64,000 nt of DNA from Rhizobium altiplani (GCF_001542405.1 NZ_LNCD01000049.1:17793-81792); one strand, 5' to 3'; counted from the stretch's first letter, positions 17,466 through 26,764 are shown. Notes: generated by a model from the letters alone, not told the origin. Program-made: numbers and translations.

Positions 17466-18944
17466 TTACTCGGCGCCTTCCTCGGAAGCCTTCTTCTTCG
17501 GAGCGGCTTTCTTCTTCGGAGCAGCTTCTTCGCCTTCAGCAGCTTCTGCCTTTGCAGCAGCCTTCTTCTTAGGAGCGGCCTTCTTGGCTTCCTTCTCGGA
17601 CGCTTCGCCTTCTTCGTCGGCGAGCAGTTCTTCCTTGGTCACCTTCTTGTCCGTGACGTCGATTTCGGTCAGCAGATGGTCGATGACCTTTTCTTCGAAG
17701 ATCGGAGCGCGGATCGAGGCTGCTGCACCCGGCTGGCTGCGGAAAAAGTCAAGGATCTGCTTTTCCTGGCCCGGATACTGGCGCAGCTGCTCGTAGATAG
17801 CGCGCTGCATTTCGTCTTCGCTTACTTCGACGCCGGCCTTTTCGCCGATTTCAGAGAGAACGAGGCCGAGGCGAACGCGACGCTCAGCGAGCTTTTTGTA
17901 CTCTTCCCGTGCCTTCTCTTCCGTCGTGTCTTCGTCTTCGAAGGTCTTGCCGGACTGAGCGAGATCGTTGGCGACCTGGTTCCAGATGCCGTTGTACTCG
18001 GCGTCGACGAGCGAGGCCGGGGTCTCGAACTTGTACATTTCGTCGAGCTGGTCGAGGATCTGACGCTTGACCTTCTGGCGGGTCATCGAGCCGTACTGCG
18101 ACTCGATCTGGCCGCGGACGATTTCCTTCAGACGGTCAGCCGATTCAAGGCCGAGCTTCTTGGCCAACTCGTCGTTGATTTCAACGTCGGCCGGAGCAGC
18201 AACGTCCTTGACCGACACGTCGAAGGTGGCTTCCTGGCCAGCGAGGTTCTTGGCCGGGTAGTCAGCCGGGAAGGTAACGGTGATGGTCTTCTCGTCACCA
18301 GCCTTGGTGCCGACCAGCTGGTCTTCAAAGCCCGGGATGAACCGGCCGGAGCCGAGAACGAGTTCGGCGCCCTGGTCGGTGCCGCCCTCGAAGGCAACGC
18401 CGTCGACCTTGCCGACGTAGTCCATCGTGATGCGGTCGCCGTTGGCGGCCTTGCCCTTCTTGGTTTCGTACGAACGGGCGCTTTCAGCGACCTTCAGAAC
18501 CTGTTCGTTGACTTCCTCTTCGGAGATGTCGACGACTTCGCGCGTGATCTTGATGCCCTTGTTGGACTTCAGTTCGATCGGCGGCAGAACTTCGTAGGAC
18601 AGCGTGAACTCGAAGTCCTTCTGAGCGGCGAGGATCTGTTCGGCCTCGTCCTTGTCTTCCGTCATCGCGATTTCCGGCTGCGTCGCGGACTTTTCGCCGC
18701 GTTCGGCCAAGATGGCGGTCGGCTGCTCCCGGACGATCTCGTTGACGAGGTCGGCCATAATGGACTTGCCGTAAACCTTCTTGAGGTGAGCGGCCGGAAC
18801 CTTGCCCGGACGGAAGCCGTTGATGCGGACCTTGTCCTTCACGTCGGCAAGACGCTCATTCATCTTGACTTCCATGTCCTTGGCCGGGATTACGACCTTG
18901 ATTTCGCGCTTCAGCCCTTCAGCGAGCGTTTCGATAACCTGCAT
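17466..18944 (-). CDS. tig: trigger factor, ribosome-associated chaperone and prolyl isomerase
   Basis: 492 residues. The ribosome-docking loop is visible as GFRPGKVP at residues 43-50. The FKBP-type domain (about 150-245) has [14 protein letters not shown] and [15 protein letters not shown]. The C-terminal chaperone arms follow. The last 60 residues are a low-complexity Lys/Ala/Glu tail (repeats of APKKKAA), longer than in enteric trigger factor but common in rhizobia. The protein binds nascent chains at the ribosome exit tunnel. It is transcribed alone, with its own terminator. Confidence 0.96.
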   Translation of the reverse strand: MQVIETLAEGLKREIKVVIPAKDMEVKMNERLADVKDKVRINGFRPGKVPAAHLKKVYGKSIMADLVNEIVREQPTAILAERGEKSATQPEIAMTEDKDEAEQILAAQKDFEFTLSYEVLPPIELKSNKGIKITREVVDISEEEVNEQVLKVAESARSYETKKGKAANGDRITMDYVGKVDGVAFEGGTDQGAELVLGSGRFIPGFEDQLVGTKAGDEKTITVTFPADYPAKNLAGQEATFDVSVKDVAAPADVEINDELAKKLGLESADRLKEIVRGQIESQYGSMTRQKVKRQILDQLDEMYKFETPASLVDAEYNGIWNQVANDLAQSGKTFEDEDTTEEKAREEYKKLAERRVRLGLVLSEIGEKAGVEVSEDEMQRAIYEQLRQYPGQEKQILDFFRSQPGAAASIRAPIFEEKVIDHLLTEIDVTDKKVTKEELLADEEGEASEKEAKKAAPKKKAAAKAEAAEGEEAAPKKKAAPKKKASEEGAE

Positions 18945-19130
18945 GTCTTCCTACCTCATTTCGTGGCGGCCGTGCCCAGACGCCGTTCGTTTCGATGAGC
19001 ACGACGCCGGAAAGTTGCCGAGCGTGGCTTGTTCTCAATTCTTATTCATTCCGCCCCTGGCGGAACGGCGCCTTGCTGCCGGGTAATCGAGGAACACCGG
19101 TTCCGGTCCCCCCGCCTGCAAGCCAGCTTT

Positions 19131-19215
<85 letters not shown>

Positions 19216-19369
19216 GTTCTCAAAAACCGCATGCATATGCCTGCACATGAGGCCTTCCGGAGCGCGGCGTCTCTATAACACCCGATTTGGGAGAGGCAAA
19301 GGAAAAATGAAGGGCAAATGACAGTGATTTCGCCCGCGCTCGCAGGCTTCCACACCATTCGGCGTCAAC

Positions 19370-19957
19370 TTAATAAAGAGGCTCGTCGTAGGCGGGCTTC
19401 CCGTCGACGAGCAGGCTGCGTATCTGTGGCGTTCCATCCGAGGCCACGCGAACGGCAATGGAGACGTCACCGCCCTGGCGCGCCTGCTCCAAGGCCGTGC
19501 CTTGGCCTTCCGGAACGTAATAGCGTTCGATGCCATACTCGACGCGGATGTGGTCGGCGGAATTGGGGCCATAACTATAGAAAGGCCTGCTATGCAGAAC
19601 CACGGTGCCCGGCTGCTCGGCCAAGCGTTCGAACGATGCTTCGACAATGCCCCAGAATCCGCCATCGCCAGGCTTCAGCCGCACCCATAGGCTCTTCTTG
19701 CCCTGGTCCTGCGGTACACCGCCAACAATCGATGCTACCGGGACCGAGGAGATCTCGTAGTTCAGCACGACATAGTCACCGCGCAGAAAGTCGCGCGGAT
19801 CGACGGGCGCGGTCTTCAGCAGAGCGTCGGTACCGCTGCGCAGAATCGACGCACGGCTCTCGATCACATAGCCAAGAACGGCGGTCTGCAGCGCCGCTAC
19901 GATGATTGCAGCGACGATGTAGCGGCTGCCTGAACCTTGCGGCGAGAAAATGCTCAT
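19370..19957 (-). CDS. GDYXXLXY-domain membrane-anchored protein
   Basis: 195 residues from MSIFSPQ at 19957. One membrane helix at about 13-33 (YIVAAIIVAALQTAVLGYVI) is followed by a periplasmic domain containing the naming motif RGDYVVLNYEIS and later PFYSYGPNSADHIRVEYGIERYYVPEGQG. Genes of this family usually pair with a DUF2157 membrane protein, as here: the start codon overlaps the stop of the upstream gene by 4 bp (ATGA), so translation is coupled. Function is unknown; the pair probably forms one membrane complex. Confidence 0.85.
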   Translation of the reverse strand: MSIFSPQGSGSRYIVAAIIVAALQTAVLGYVIESRASILRSGTDALLKTAPVDPRDFLRGDYVVLNYEISSVPVASIVGGVPQDQGKKSLWVRLKPGDGGFWGIVEASFERLAEQPGTVVLHSRPFYSYGPNSADHIRVEYGIERYYVPEGQGTALEQARQGGDVSIAVRVASDGTPQIRSLLVDGKPAYDEPLY

Positions 19958-21057
19958 ACGCTTGCCTCCGGAGTTGTGAGGGCAAATCGCCGCTCGAGGC
20001 GAATGACGAGCCACGCGACGGCCGCAACGAAGAGCCCCGAGAACAGGAAGAGGCTCGATGTCCCGAGAATCGACCCGACGGTCACCGACGCAAGGTAGAG
20101 CATCTCAGCGGCAAAGGCGGCGTAGGCCAGATAGCGCACCGCACCGTTGTTTCGTCCCTGGAGCGCAATGGCAACAACTGCGGCGCCCAGCGTCACCAGC
20201 GCCAATGTCACGAACTGCCAGCCATGCTCCAGTTCAATATGGAGCAGAAGGAGACCGATGATGGCGACGAGGAAAGTGTAAAAGGCAGGAGCCGATCCGG
20301 CAGTCCTGAGAAGCGCGGAACGTCGTGCTACCGGCAGGCTGACGAGAACAAAGGCGAGCATGCCGCCGACAGCATAGGCGAGCGCGAGCCAGAAATTCTC
20401 GTTCACCGCATAGAGCCAGGTAAGCCAGCCGACAAGCAGCAGATACGCGAGATGGCGCGCGCGATCCGCGCCGGTGAGGCGGACGAGACCAATGACAACC
20501 GCTGCCATGAGCGGCACAATCCAGGGATCGAGGCCGACCCAGCGCGTATCGTAGGTATCGAGATAGGCCGCGAAGCTGCCCCAAGACAGAAAGCCTGCCA
20601 CCGCGGCGACGACGCCGGAGCGAAACAGCACCGCCGAAACCACTGCCATGCCAAACCACAGGTACATGACCGTCAGTTGGTCTCCCGACAGATGATACAT
20701 CTGCCCGATCAGCGAAATCGCTCCACCGAAGGCCAATGTCCCGATCACCAACAGTCCGCCTGCTGCGCCGGTGGCGCCGCGCCTGAGCATGACCGCCGCG
20801 CCGAGATGCACGACCCAGATGATTGCAAGAATGACGGCGACGCGCACAAGACGCGGGATGGCTTCCCAATTCGAAGCGACAACCAGCAGGATCGCCGCCC
20901 CTAGCAGGATTGCCGCGAGGATCATCAGCACGTTGCCAAGGCTGAAGCTTGCCGGGCGCGCGTCATATTCCTCCAAGAGCGCTCCTGCAGTTGCCTCCGG
21001 CAAGAGCCCCTTTTCCACCCAAAGCGAGAGGTCTCGCTCCAATCGACCGCGATACAT
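19954..21057 (-). CDS. DUF2157 multi-spanning membrane protein
   Basis: 367 residues. A short cytoplasmic N-terminal segment typical of DUF2157 (LERDLSLWVEKGLLPEATAGALLEEY) precedes about ten closely spaced hydrophobic helices, beginning FSLGNVLMILAAILLGAAIL. The family is uncharacterised. The overlap with the GDYXXLXY gene downstream indicates a two-gene operon, and both products are predicted in the inner membrane. The start MYRGRLERDL at 21057 fits the family N-terminus. Confidence 0.85.
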   Translation of the reverse strand: MYRGRLERDLSLWVEKGLLPEATAGALLEEYDARPASFSLGNVLMILAAILLGAAILLVVASNWEAIPRLVRVAVILAIIWVVHLGAAVMLRRGATGAAGGLLVIGTLAFGGAISLIGQMYHLSGDQLTVMYLWFGMAVVSAVLFRSGVVAAVAGFLSWGSFAAYLDTYDTRWVGLDPWIVPLMAAVVIGLVRLTGADRARHLAYLLLVGWLTWLYAVNENFWLALAYAVGGMLAFVLVSLPVARRSALLRTAGSAPAFYTFLVAIIGLLLLHIELEHGWQFVTLALVTLGAAVVAIALQGRNNGAVRYLAYAAFAAEMLYLASVTVGSILGTSSLFLFSGLFVAAVAWLVIRLERRFALTTPEASV

Positions 21058-21257
21058 GCCCTACTCCGCCAAACGCGCGACTACGCGCTTCCTCTCTTTG
21101 CTTTATAGCCGTTGATCGAGCACGAGGGAAATATTCCCATACGAATTCCTCATTGGGCGAATTTGGGGTGCTTTTTAACCGATCCATAACGGCAGGTTGC
21201 TAATATACACTCCATACTCGCAAGCCATGCGATTTCTGCATGGGCAGCATGATTATA
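21058..21257. other. intergenic region upstream of the candidate small RNA
   Basis: AT-rich relative to its surroundings. It holds the promoter region of the DUF2157 operon on the minus strand and leads into the shared promoter element of the small RNA on the plus strand. No gene is seen. Confidence 0.4.
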
Positions 21258-21291
21258 TTGCACTGCAAAATACCAGTAAGACGATTTATAT
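21258..21291 (+). promoter_or_regulatory. promoter with TTGCACTGCA element for the candidate sRNA
   Basis: TTGCACTGCAA (an inverted repeat, TTGCA-N-TGCAA) at 21258-21268 overlaps a -35-like CTGCAA at 21263-21268. Seventeen bases later comes TTATAT at 21286-21291. The same layout (TTGCACTGCAC, 17 bp, TTATAT) occurs at 22273-22306 before the second DUF1127 gene. Inverted repeats next to a -35 element are typical LysR-type activator sites. Assignment to the LsrB/VtlR regulator is an inference from known control of DUF1127 genes in Brucella and Agrobacterium. Confidence 0.5.
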
Positions 21292-21297
21292 TACTAA

Positions 21298-21488
21298 TCA
21301 GAAGGCAAGGGGACGGCGCCCTGCCCCGGGTTACCGGAAAAGCCTGCGAAGATGATCTTCGTAACGAAATTCGGAGCAGCGCACTCCTCCTCCCAGCGCC
21401 CTCCGATAGACTGACGACACTCCTCCTCCCAGTTGTCAGTCACCCTAACGACGCCCACCGGATCCTCCCCCGGTGGGCGTTTGGTTTT
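21298..21488 (+). ncRNA. candidate trans-acting sRNA with two CCUCCUCCC loops (cuckoo/CcsR-like)
   Basis: A stretch with no gene that ends in a strong terminator. Four hairpins precede the terminator: one at 21304-21325; CGAAGA/TCTTCG at 21347-21361; a two-part stem CGGAG..GCGC / GCGC..CTCCG at 21372-21405; and a 10-bp stem GACTGACGAC / GTTGTCAGTC at 21409-21441 with one G-U pair. The last two present the identical 13-base loop ACTCCTCCTCCCA. This contains CCUCCUCCC, complementary to Shine-Dalgarno sequences. Twin loops of this kind define the cuckoo RNA family of Rhizobiales and the CcsR RNAs of Rhodobacter. The 5' end is estimated from the -10 element. Confidence is high that it is a structured RNA, lower for exact ends. 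Confidence 0.8.
21451..21488 (+). terminator. intrinsic terminator of the candidate sRNA
   Basis: An 11-bp perfect stem ACGCCCACCGG / CCGGTGGGCGT with an 8-nt loop, followed by TTGGTTTT. No open reading frame ends shortly before it, which argues for a non-coding transcript. Confidence 0.9.
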
Positions 21489-21922
21489 CGACCATATCGC
21501 AGCGTGGTCTTCCAATGCCTGTTGGACAGCGGTGGCGGGTGTGCCTCCCGCAGGTCGCGCCGGTCTAATGGCCTGGCAGCAGGCTCATCGGAGGCAGCAA
21601 CGACCCAGCAGCCGCTGACCGCCGAACCAAATTTTGCTGCGACCTCCTTGTCGTAGCTGCATATCCAACCGGCGGCCACTCTGCCTCGCATGGAGAAAAG
21701 GCAACGCGGGCCGGCATACACCAACCATTCTGCCTAATGATTAACCACATGGGGGCGAAATCACGGCGACTAGCGCTTGAGACTTGCGCTTAATGCATAG
21801 GTGATCTGAAATCTTGTCTCTGTTACGACTTCGCAGCGCAACATATATTGCAGTCATCAAATAGAGGTCAGCGCCGATCGGCGGCAGCTGGCAGATCGCA
21901 AGCCCTAGGAAAGGGGACCAAA
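21489..21922. other. intergenic region between sRNA and first DUF1127 gene
   Basis: About 430 bp. Overlapping frames on both strands (for instance 21440-21724 minus) lack ribosome sites and run through the sRNA terminator, so I do not call them. Near 21838-21851 there is an inverted GCAA-N6-TTGC around CATATA, which may belong to the promoter of the first DUF1127 gene. The rest shows nothing recognisable. Confidence 0.4.
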
Positions 21923-22069
21923 ATGAACTTCTCTCGCTCTTTCAACAACTGGCGCAAGTATCGTCAGACTGTTTCCGAACTCGGCCGCATGACCAACCGC
22001 GAATTGCACGACCTCGGTATCGACCGTTCTGACATCCATCGTGTTGCTCGCGAGGCTTCTGCCCGCTAA
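21923..22069 (+). CDS. DUF1127 small arginine-rich protein
   Basis: 48 residues: MNFSRSFNNWRKYRQTVSELGRMTNREL and on. The WRKYRQTVSELGRMTNRELHDLGIDRSDI pattern is the DUF1127 (YjiS-like) domain. Such proteins are stress- and phosphate-linked regulators in Agrobacterium and Brucella, and one (CcaF1 of Rhodobacter) acts with CCUCCUCCC-motif RNAs. The start at 21923 follows AGGAAAGGGG; the longer frame from 21848 has no domain support. It has its own terminator and is the first of two tandem paralogues. Confidence 0.93.
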   Translation: MNFSRSFNNWRKYRQTVSELGRMTNRELHDLGIDRSDIHRVAREASAR

Positions 22070-22112
22070 TCCAAGCGATTTGCTATCCTCCCAAGCAAGA
22101 TCGCCTTGATAA

Positions 22113-22147
22113 AACGCCCGCTGCCCCTGGCAACGGGCGTTTTCTTT
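22113..22147 (+). terminator. intrinsic terminator of first DUF1127 gene
   Basis: AACGCCCG / CGGGCGTT with a further inner TGCC/GGCA pairing, followed by TTTCTTTT. It lies about 45 bp after the stop codon. Confidence 0.9.
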
Positions 22148-22272
22148 TGCCTGGCTACCAGCTTCCGCGATAGTTGCAGTCAATTCCCCGTCCCTTTTGG
22201 CGTGGCTCAGAAAACAATCGTTGCATTCGGAATGAGCATCACATGCACAATTGCATAGCAGATGCCGCTTCT

Positions 22273-22306
22273 TTGCACTGCACAATATGACAGAGAAGAC
22301 TTATAT
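22273..22306 (+). promoter_or_regulatory. promoter with TTGCACTGCA element for second DUF1127 gene
   Basis: TTGCACTGCAC at 22273-22283, a 17-bp spacer, then TTATAT at 22301-22306. This repeats the layout of the sRNA promoter at 21258-21291, and the intervening sequence is also alike (..ATA...AG.AAGAC). It predicts a common activator for the two transcripts. Confidence 0.55.
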
Positions 22307-22365
22307 GAACGTCAACGATGAGACGGCGATGGGGCCGCTCTGACGATCATTCTGAGGAAAAGAAC

Positions 22366-22509
22366 ATGAACCCGATCCGCATTGCAAAGAACTGGATGAG
22401 CTATCGCCGCACGCTCAGTGAACTTGGCAGCCTCTCCAACCAGGCGCTCGCCGACATCGGCGTTACCCGCTACGACATCCGCAATATCGCTTCCCGCTCG
22501 TTCCGCTAA
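22366..22509 (+). CDS. DUF1127 small arginine-rich protein (second copy)
   Basis: 47 residues: MNPIRIAKNWMSYRRTLSELGSLSN and on, ending IRNIASRSFR. It has the same DUF1127 pattern as the protein encoded 300 bp upstream (W..YR.T.SELG...N..L.D.G..R.DI). The two are clearly paralogues but share only about 40-45 percent identity by eye, so the duplication is old. The start follows GAGGAAAAGAAC. An independent promoter and terminator frame it. Confidence 0.92.
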   Translation: MNPIRIAKNWMSYRRTLSELGSLSNQALADIGVTRYDIRNIASRSFR

Positions 22510-22533
22510 TAGCGGCGAGCGTGAAGCTTCCAA

Positions 22534-22558
22534 GACGGCGCCTTTGGCGCCGTTTTTG
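22534..22558 (+). terminator. intrinsic terminator of second DUF1127 gene
   Basis: ACGGCGCC / GGCGCCGT perfect stem with a TTT loop, followed by TTTT. It lies 24 bp after the stop codon. Confidence 0.92.
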
Positions 22559-22691
22559 ATTCTGAGCCCCTTCACGGCGAGCGCGCCCGCCACGGGCATG
22601 GCAGTTAATACCGCACTTCCATCATCCTTTAGGATGGACTCATATTAGCCATTGTGAAAGTATCCGGCATTACCCAAGGGAGACATGCGTA

Positions 22692-22895
22692 ATGTGCCGA
22701 TATAATCTTCGCATGGAGGACGGACTCTGGACCGTTGTCGATGCCACGACACAACGGCCGGCGGAGTTGAACAACGTGCAGATGGCTCGGATGACGTGGC
22801 GCGAAGCATGCGACATGGTCGATATCCTGAACAACCTCGATCGTATAAGCTCCCTGTCCGAATGCTACGAAGCCTCGGCCAAGGCCATGGCATAA
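22692..22895 (+). CDS. small conserved-looking hypothetical protein
   Basis: 67 residues. AAGGGAGA lies about 9 bases before the ATG at 22692; a second ATG at 22713 (MEDGLW) is possible. The sequence DGLWTVVDATTQRPAELN followed by MTWREACDMVDILNNLDRI has the composition and amphipathic pattern of a real small cytoplasmic protein. I do not recognise a named family. It sits downstream of the DUF1127 pair on the same strand, but after a terminator, so it should have its own promoter. Confidence 0.6.
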   Translation: MCRYNLRMEDGLWTVVDATTQRPAELNNVQMARMTWREACDMVDILNNLDRISSLSECYEASAKAMA

Positions 22896-22953
22896 ATGCC
22901 GCCTTTGCGGCACAGCGTATCGGGCTGATATCTACCTCGACATCGGTCTGCCT

Positions 22954-23841
22954 CTAGAGGCCGAGCGCCTTTATCTTCTGAACAGCAAAGTCCACGAAAG
23001 CACGTGTCTTGGCTGAGACGTGCCTGCCCTCTACGTGGACCACGTGGATCGGCAGTGGCTCTTCCTCGTACTGATCGAGCACCGTCCTCAACCGACCGGC
23101 AGCAAGATGCTCCGCCACCTGATAGGACAAGGTCCGCGTCAGGCCCCACCCCGTCAACGCCGCGGAGATCGATGCATCGACGGTGTTGCAGTACATGCGC
23201 GGGTGAAGCTTGACGGGCGTATGGTTGGGCGCGAAGTGCCAGTCCAACGGCGCCGATGATCCCGTATTGACGATGGTCACGTGCCGGGTGAGATCCGCCG
23301 GCGTTACCGGCTCCCCATGACGCGCGAAATAGGCCGGCGCGCCGCAGACAACGCGGCGCACGCTGCCGACTTTGTTCGCCTGCTGGTCCGAGTCCTGCAG
23401 GTGGCCGATACGAATGGCGACGTCGATGCCCTCCTCCACGAGATTGACCATCCTATCGAAGAACAGGACGCGCCCGGTGACCGCCGGGTGCGTGCTGAGA
23501 AACGCGGTCAAGATCGGGACGACATGGATCTGACCGAACAATACCGGCGCAGTGATGCTGAGGATTCCGGATGCCGTTGAATGGGATCCACCGGCAGAGG
23601 CTTCCGCCTCGTCGATATCACTGAGAATCCTTCGGCAGTCGTCAGCATATCGGCTGCCTGATGGCGTCAGCTTCACCGAGCGCGTTGAGCGCACGAACAG
23701 CCTAGCACCTGTAGTTTCCTCCAGATAGGCAACTGCGCGCGTAACGGCCGGAGCGCTCATGTGAAGTTGGCGTGCAGCCTGCGCAAAGCTCGCCGTCTCG
23801 GCGACCTTGACCAAAACCCTCATACATTGAAGCCGATCCAT
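22954..23841 (-). CDS. LysR-family transcriptional regulator
   Basis: About 295 residues from MDRLQCM at 23841. The winged HTH covers residues 1-60 ([44 protein letters not shown]), followed by a periplasmic-binding-like effector domain ([45 protein letters not shown]). It belongs to the large group that regulates divergent oxidoreductase genes. It is divergent from a glutathione S-transferase gene across 111 bp, so it probably controls that gene and the oxidoreductase after it. The effector is unknown. Confidence 0.92.
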   Translation of the reverse strand: MDRLQCMRVLVKVAETASFAQAARQLHMSAPAVTRAVAYLEETTGARLFVRSTRSVKLTPSGSRYADDCRRILSDIDEAEASAGGSHSTASGILSITAPVLFGQIHVVPILTAFLSTHPAVTGRVLFFDRMVNLVEEGIDVAIRIGHLQDSDQQANKVGSVRRVVCGAPAYFARHGEPVTPADLTRHVTIVNTGSSAPLDWHFAPNHTPVKLHPRMYCNTVDASISAALTGWGLTRTLSYQVAEHLAAGRLRTVLDQYEEEPLPIHVVHVEGRHVSAKTRAFVDFAVQKIKALGL

Positions 23842-23867
23842 AGGATATCCCGCAATATTCCACAAAT

Positions 23868-23884
23868 TGAAATAGTGACTTTCA
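23868..23884. promoter_or_regulatory. candidate LysR operator TGAAA-N7-TTTCA
   Basis: A 5-bp inverted repeat separated by 7 bp lies in the short divergent gap between the LysR gene and the GST gene. Its size and place fit a T-N11-A type recognition site. No experimental support exists in the sequence itself. Confidence 0.35.
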
Positions 23885-23952
23885 TATTATCGCAATTCAG
23901 CGCGCAGCAGGAAACAATTATTGTCTGTTCACCTCAATCGGAGATCAGATCG

Positions 23953-24570
23953 ATGAAGCTGTACTCGCATCCTCTATCGGGCCATGCCCATCGCGCCCGC
24001 CTCTTTCTGTCGCTTATCGGCGTCGATGCCGAAATCGTGGAGGTCGACCTAGCGGCGGGAGAACACAAGAGCCCCGATTTCCTGGCGCTCAACCCATTCG
24101 GGCAGCTGCCGGTGCTTCAGGACGGCGACACCGTCGTCAGCGACTCCAACGCCATTCTTGTCTATGTCGCCAAGACGTATGCGCCGGAGGGATGGCTGCC
24201 GGAGGAGCCGGCAGCGGCGGCTGCGGTTCAGCGGTGGCTGTCGGTCGCGGCGGGCGAGATCGCCTATGGTCCATGCGCGGCCCGTCTTGTGACCTTATTC
24301 GGCGCGAAATTCGATACTGAAGAAGTGATCGCGAGAGCTCATCGCATTCTTGGCCTTGTCGATGCCCAACTGACCGGTCGTGAATGGATCGCCTCAACGA
24401 GACCGACGATCGCCGACATCGCCCTCTACAGCTACATCGCCCGGGCGCCTGAGGGGAACGTCGACCGGTCTGCCTACCGTAGCGTAACGACCTGGCTCGA
24501 GCGCATAGAAGCTCTTCCCGGCTTTCAGCCTTTCCAGAAATCACCCGTCGGCATTGTCGAGGCCGCTTAA
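23953..24570 (+). CDS. glutathione S-transferase
   Basis: 205 residues. The N-terminal thioredoxin-like domain shows [32 protein letters not shown], the cis-proline loop [10 protein letters not shown] and the glutathione-binding [13 protein letters not shown]. The C-terminal all-alpha domain carries [24 protein letters not shown], the usual N-capping box. The start at 23953 matches the family; the open frame further upstream covers the regulatory gap. It lies between a divergent LysR gene and an iron-sulfur flavoprotein gene, which suggests defence against an electrophile or oxidant sensed by the regulator. Confidence 0.92.
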   Translation: MKLYSHPLSGHAHRARLFLSLIGVDAEIVEVDLAAGEHKSPDFLALNPFGQLPVLQDGDTVVSDSNAILVYVAKTYAPEGWLPEEPAAAAAVQRWLSVAAGEIAYGPCAARLVTLFGAKFDTEEVIARAHRILGLVDAQLTGREWIASTRPTIADIALYSYIARAPEGNVDRSAYRSVTTWLERIEALPGFQPFQKSPVGIVEAA

Positions 24571-24618
24571 GGCGCCGCATCGCGCCGCACCCGACCAAAA
24601 GCCGTGAAGGAGCCAGTT

Positions 24619-26688
24619 ATGCCCACCGAGGCACAGAGCACCACCTCCTCTCCCTGGCATGCCGGAGAGATCGCACTGCAGGAGAAGGTCGGCGTCGCGA
24701 AGCGAATGGACGAAGTGGGCCGCCGCGTGCTGCGAGATCACCTGATCGATCAGCATCGGCAGTTCTACCCGCAGCTGCCCTTCATCGTTCTTGGGACGGT
24801 AGATGAAGACGGCAACGCATGGGCGACACTCCGTGCCAATCGTCCGGGCTTCCTTCAGAGCCCGGACGTCCACACACTGAGTGTCGACCTTCCGCGTGAG
24901 CCGCTCGACCCGGCCGACGCGGGAATGGACGACGGCAAGGCCATTGCCATGTTGGGCATCGAGCTCCACACGCGCCGTCGCAACCGGCTGAATGGCACTA
25001 TCCATCGAACCGGGCAGGACGGCTTCGATGTGCGTGTTGGGCAGGCCTACGGCAACTGCCCGCAATATATCCAGCTGCGCGATTTCGAGTTTGCACGGGA
25101 TCCAATGCAGCCCTCCGGGTACGACCCGGTCAGTTTTGGCAATCTGGAGGGTCGGCCTGCCGAAATGATCGCCAAGGCGGATACATTCTTCGTCGCCTCG
25201 TATGTCGACCGCGACCATGAAGGGCGCCAAATCGATGTTTCGCATCGTGGCGGCCGGCCCGGCTTTGTCCGGATTGGCGAGGACAGTGTTCTGACGATCC
25301 CGGACTTTGCCGGCAATCTCTTCTTCAACACGCTCGGCAACATTCTTGCCAATCCGCGGGCGGGGTTGGTCTTCGCGGATTTCGAGAGCGGCGACCTGCT
25401 GCAGTTATCGGGCAGCGCCGAGGTCATTCTGGAATCGCCTGAGATAGCGGCGTTCCAGGGGGCGGAGCGGCTGTGGCGCTTTCGCCCGACACAGATCGTC
25501 TACCGGCAGGAAGCGTTGCCGCTGCGATGGCGATCGCGCGCCAACGGTCCATCTCCCAACTCCCTGATGACCGGGAGTTGGGATGAGGCTGCCGCGCGGC
25601 TTCAGGCGATTGCCCTCGCCAAGAGCTGGCGGCCCTTCCGCGTCACCCGGATCGTCGAAGAGAGCGCCAGCGTGCGCTCGTTCTATCTCGAACCGATAGA
25701 CGAAGGCGGGATCATTCCGCATGTCTCCGGCCAGCACCTGCCGATCCGCATCAAGCTCGAGGGATCGGATGTGCCGGCGGTGCGCACCTATACGATCTCC
25801 TCGGCCCCCTCCGACAGTATCTATCGCATCAGCGTCAAGCGCGAAGGGCTTGTCTCGGCGCATCTTCACGATGCCATCCGGCAAGGAGACATCATCGAGA
25901 CACGCGCCCCGACAGGCGCGTTCACGATTGACCCCGGCGAGAGACGCCCTGCCGTCTTGCTGGCGGCAGGCATCGGGATCACCCCCCTGCTCGCGATGCT
26001 GCGGCATGTCGTCTACGAGGGGCTGCGAACCAGGCGGATACGACCGACCTGGCTGATCTATTCAGCGCACAACGCGTCGGAACGTGCATTCAATGCCGAG
26101 CTGCAGGCACTCGCCGCAGTGTCCGGCGGCGTCGTCAAGCTGGTCCGGTTGCTCAGCGATACTTCTGATACGGTCGCTGGTGAAGACTATGACAAGCAGG
26201 GGCGCGTCGACATGACCCTGCTCAGCAGCGTGTTGCCGTTCAACGACTACGACTTTTATCTGTGCGGTCCAGCCGGCTTCATGCAGTCGGTCTATGATGG
26301 CCTGCGTGGATTGAATATCTCTGATAGCCGCATCAATGCCGAAGCGTTTGGACCCGCGTCTCTCCAGCGATCGGGAGATGCGCTCCCGCGATCGCCCGCG
26401 CGCGCCGCCGCTGAAGAACCGCAGCCGGTCTATTTCATGCGCTCCGGTAAGGAAGCACGCTGGGAGCCAGGATCGGGCACGTTGCTCGAGCTTGCCGAAG
26501 CGCGCGGCTTGGCGCCCGAGTTCAGCTGTCGCCTTGGCAATTGCGGAAGTTGCAGGACGAAAATCCTGTCAGGCTCCGTCGCATACACGAAGGAGCCGAC
26601 CGCCGACGCCGCCGATGACGAAGCGCTGATTTGCTGCGCCGTGCCGGCGGCGAGCGACACGGGCGCTCGGCTGAAGCTGGATATTTGA
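24619..26688 (+). CDS. three-domain oxidoreductase: PNPOx-like, FAD/NAD(P)-reductase, [2Fe-2S] ferredoxin
   Basis: 689 residues from MPTEAQ, preceded by AAGGAG. Domain order: a pyridoxamine-phosphate-oxidase-like flavin fold (about 40-270; [24 protein letters not shown]-like region); a ferredoxin-NADP reductase module (about 320-570; [10 protein letters not shown] for [18 protein letters not shown] and [10 protein letters not shown] for the nucleotide); and a plant-type [2Fe-2S] domain with cysteines near 637, 642, 645 and 672. Such fusions carry electrons from NAD(P)H through FAD and the cluster to an acceptor at the N-terminal domain. The substrate is unknown. It follows the GST gene by 48 bp, so the two are probably cotranscribed. 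Confidence 0.9.
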   Translation: MPTEAQSTTSSPWHAGEIALQEKVGVAKRMDEVGRRVLRDHLIDQHRQFYPQLPFIVLGTVDEDGNAWATLRANRPGFLQSPDVHTLSVDLPREPLDPADAGMDDGKAIAMLGIELHTRRRNRLNGTIHRTGQDGFDVRVGQAYGNCPQYIQLRDFEFARDPMQPSGYDPVSFGNLEGRPAEMIAKADTFFVASYVDRDHEGRQIDVSHRGGRPGFVRIGEDSVLTIPDFAGNLFFNTLGNILANPRAGLVFADFESGDLLQLSGSAEVILESPEIAAFQGAERLWRFRPTQIVYRQEALPLRWRSRANGPSPNSLMTGSWDEAAARLQAIALAKSWRPFRVTRIVEESASVRSFYLEPIDEGGIIPHVSGQHLPIRIKLEGSDVPAVRTYTISSAPSDSIYRISVKREGLVSAHLHDAIRQGDIIETRAPTGAFTIDPGERRPAVLLAAGIGITPLLAMLRHVVYEGLRTRRIRPTWLIYSAHNASERAFNAELQALAAVSGGVVKLVRLLSDTSDTVAGEDYDKQGRVDMTLLSSVLPFNDYDFYLCGPAGFMQSVYDGLRGLNISDSRINAEAFGPASLQRSGDALPRSPARAAAEEPQPVYFMRSGKEARWEPGSGTLLELAEARGLAPEFSCRLGNCGSCRTKILSGSVAYTKEPTADAADDEALICCAVPAASDTGARLKLDI

Positions 26689-26764
26689 CGGCATCGGTGC
26701 CGGCATCGATCAGTCGCCAATTCTTCGGTTTCCTGCGCCGGCCCAGCGTGGTAATCAGCCGCGC

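Noticed and set aside
21240..21656. 138-codon plus frame across the sRNA region
   Set aside because: It runs straight through the two loop hairpins and the terminator, has no ribosome site and resembles no family.
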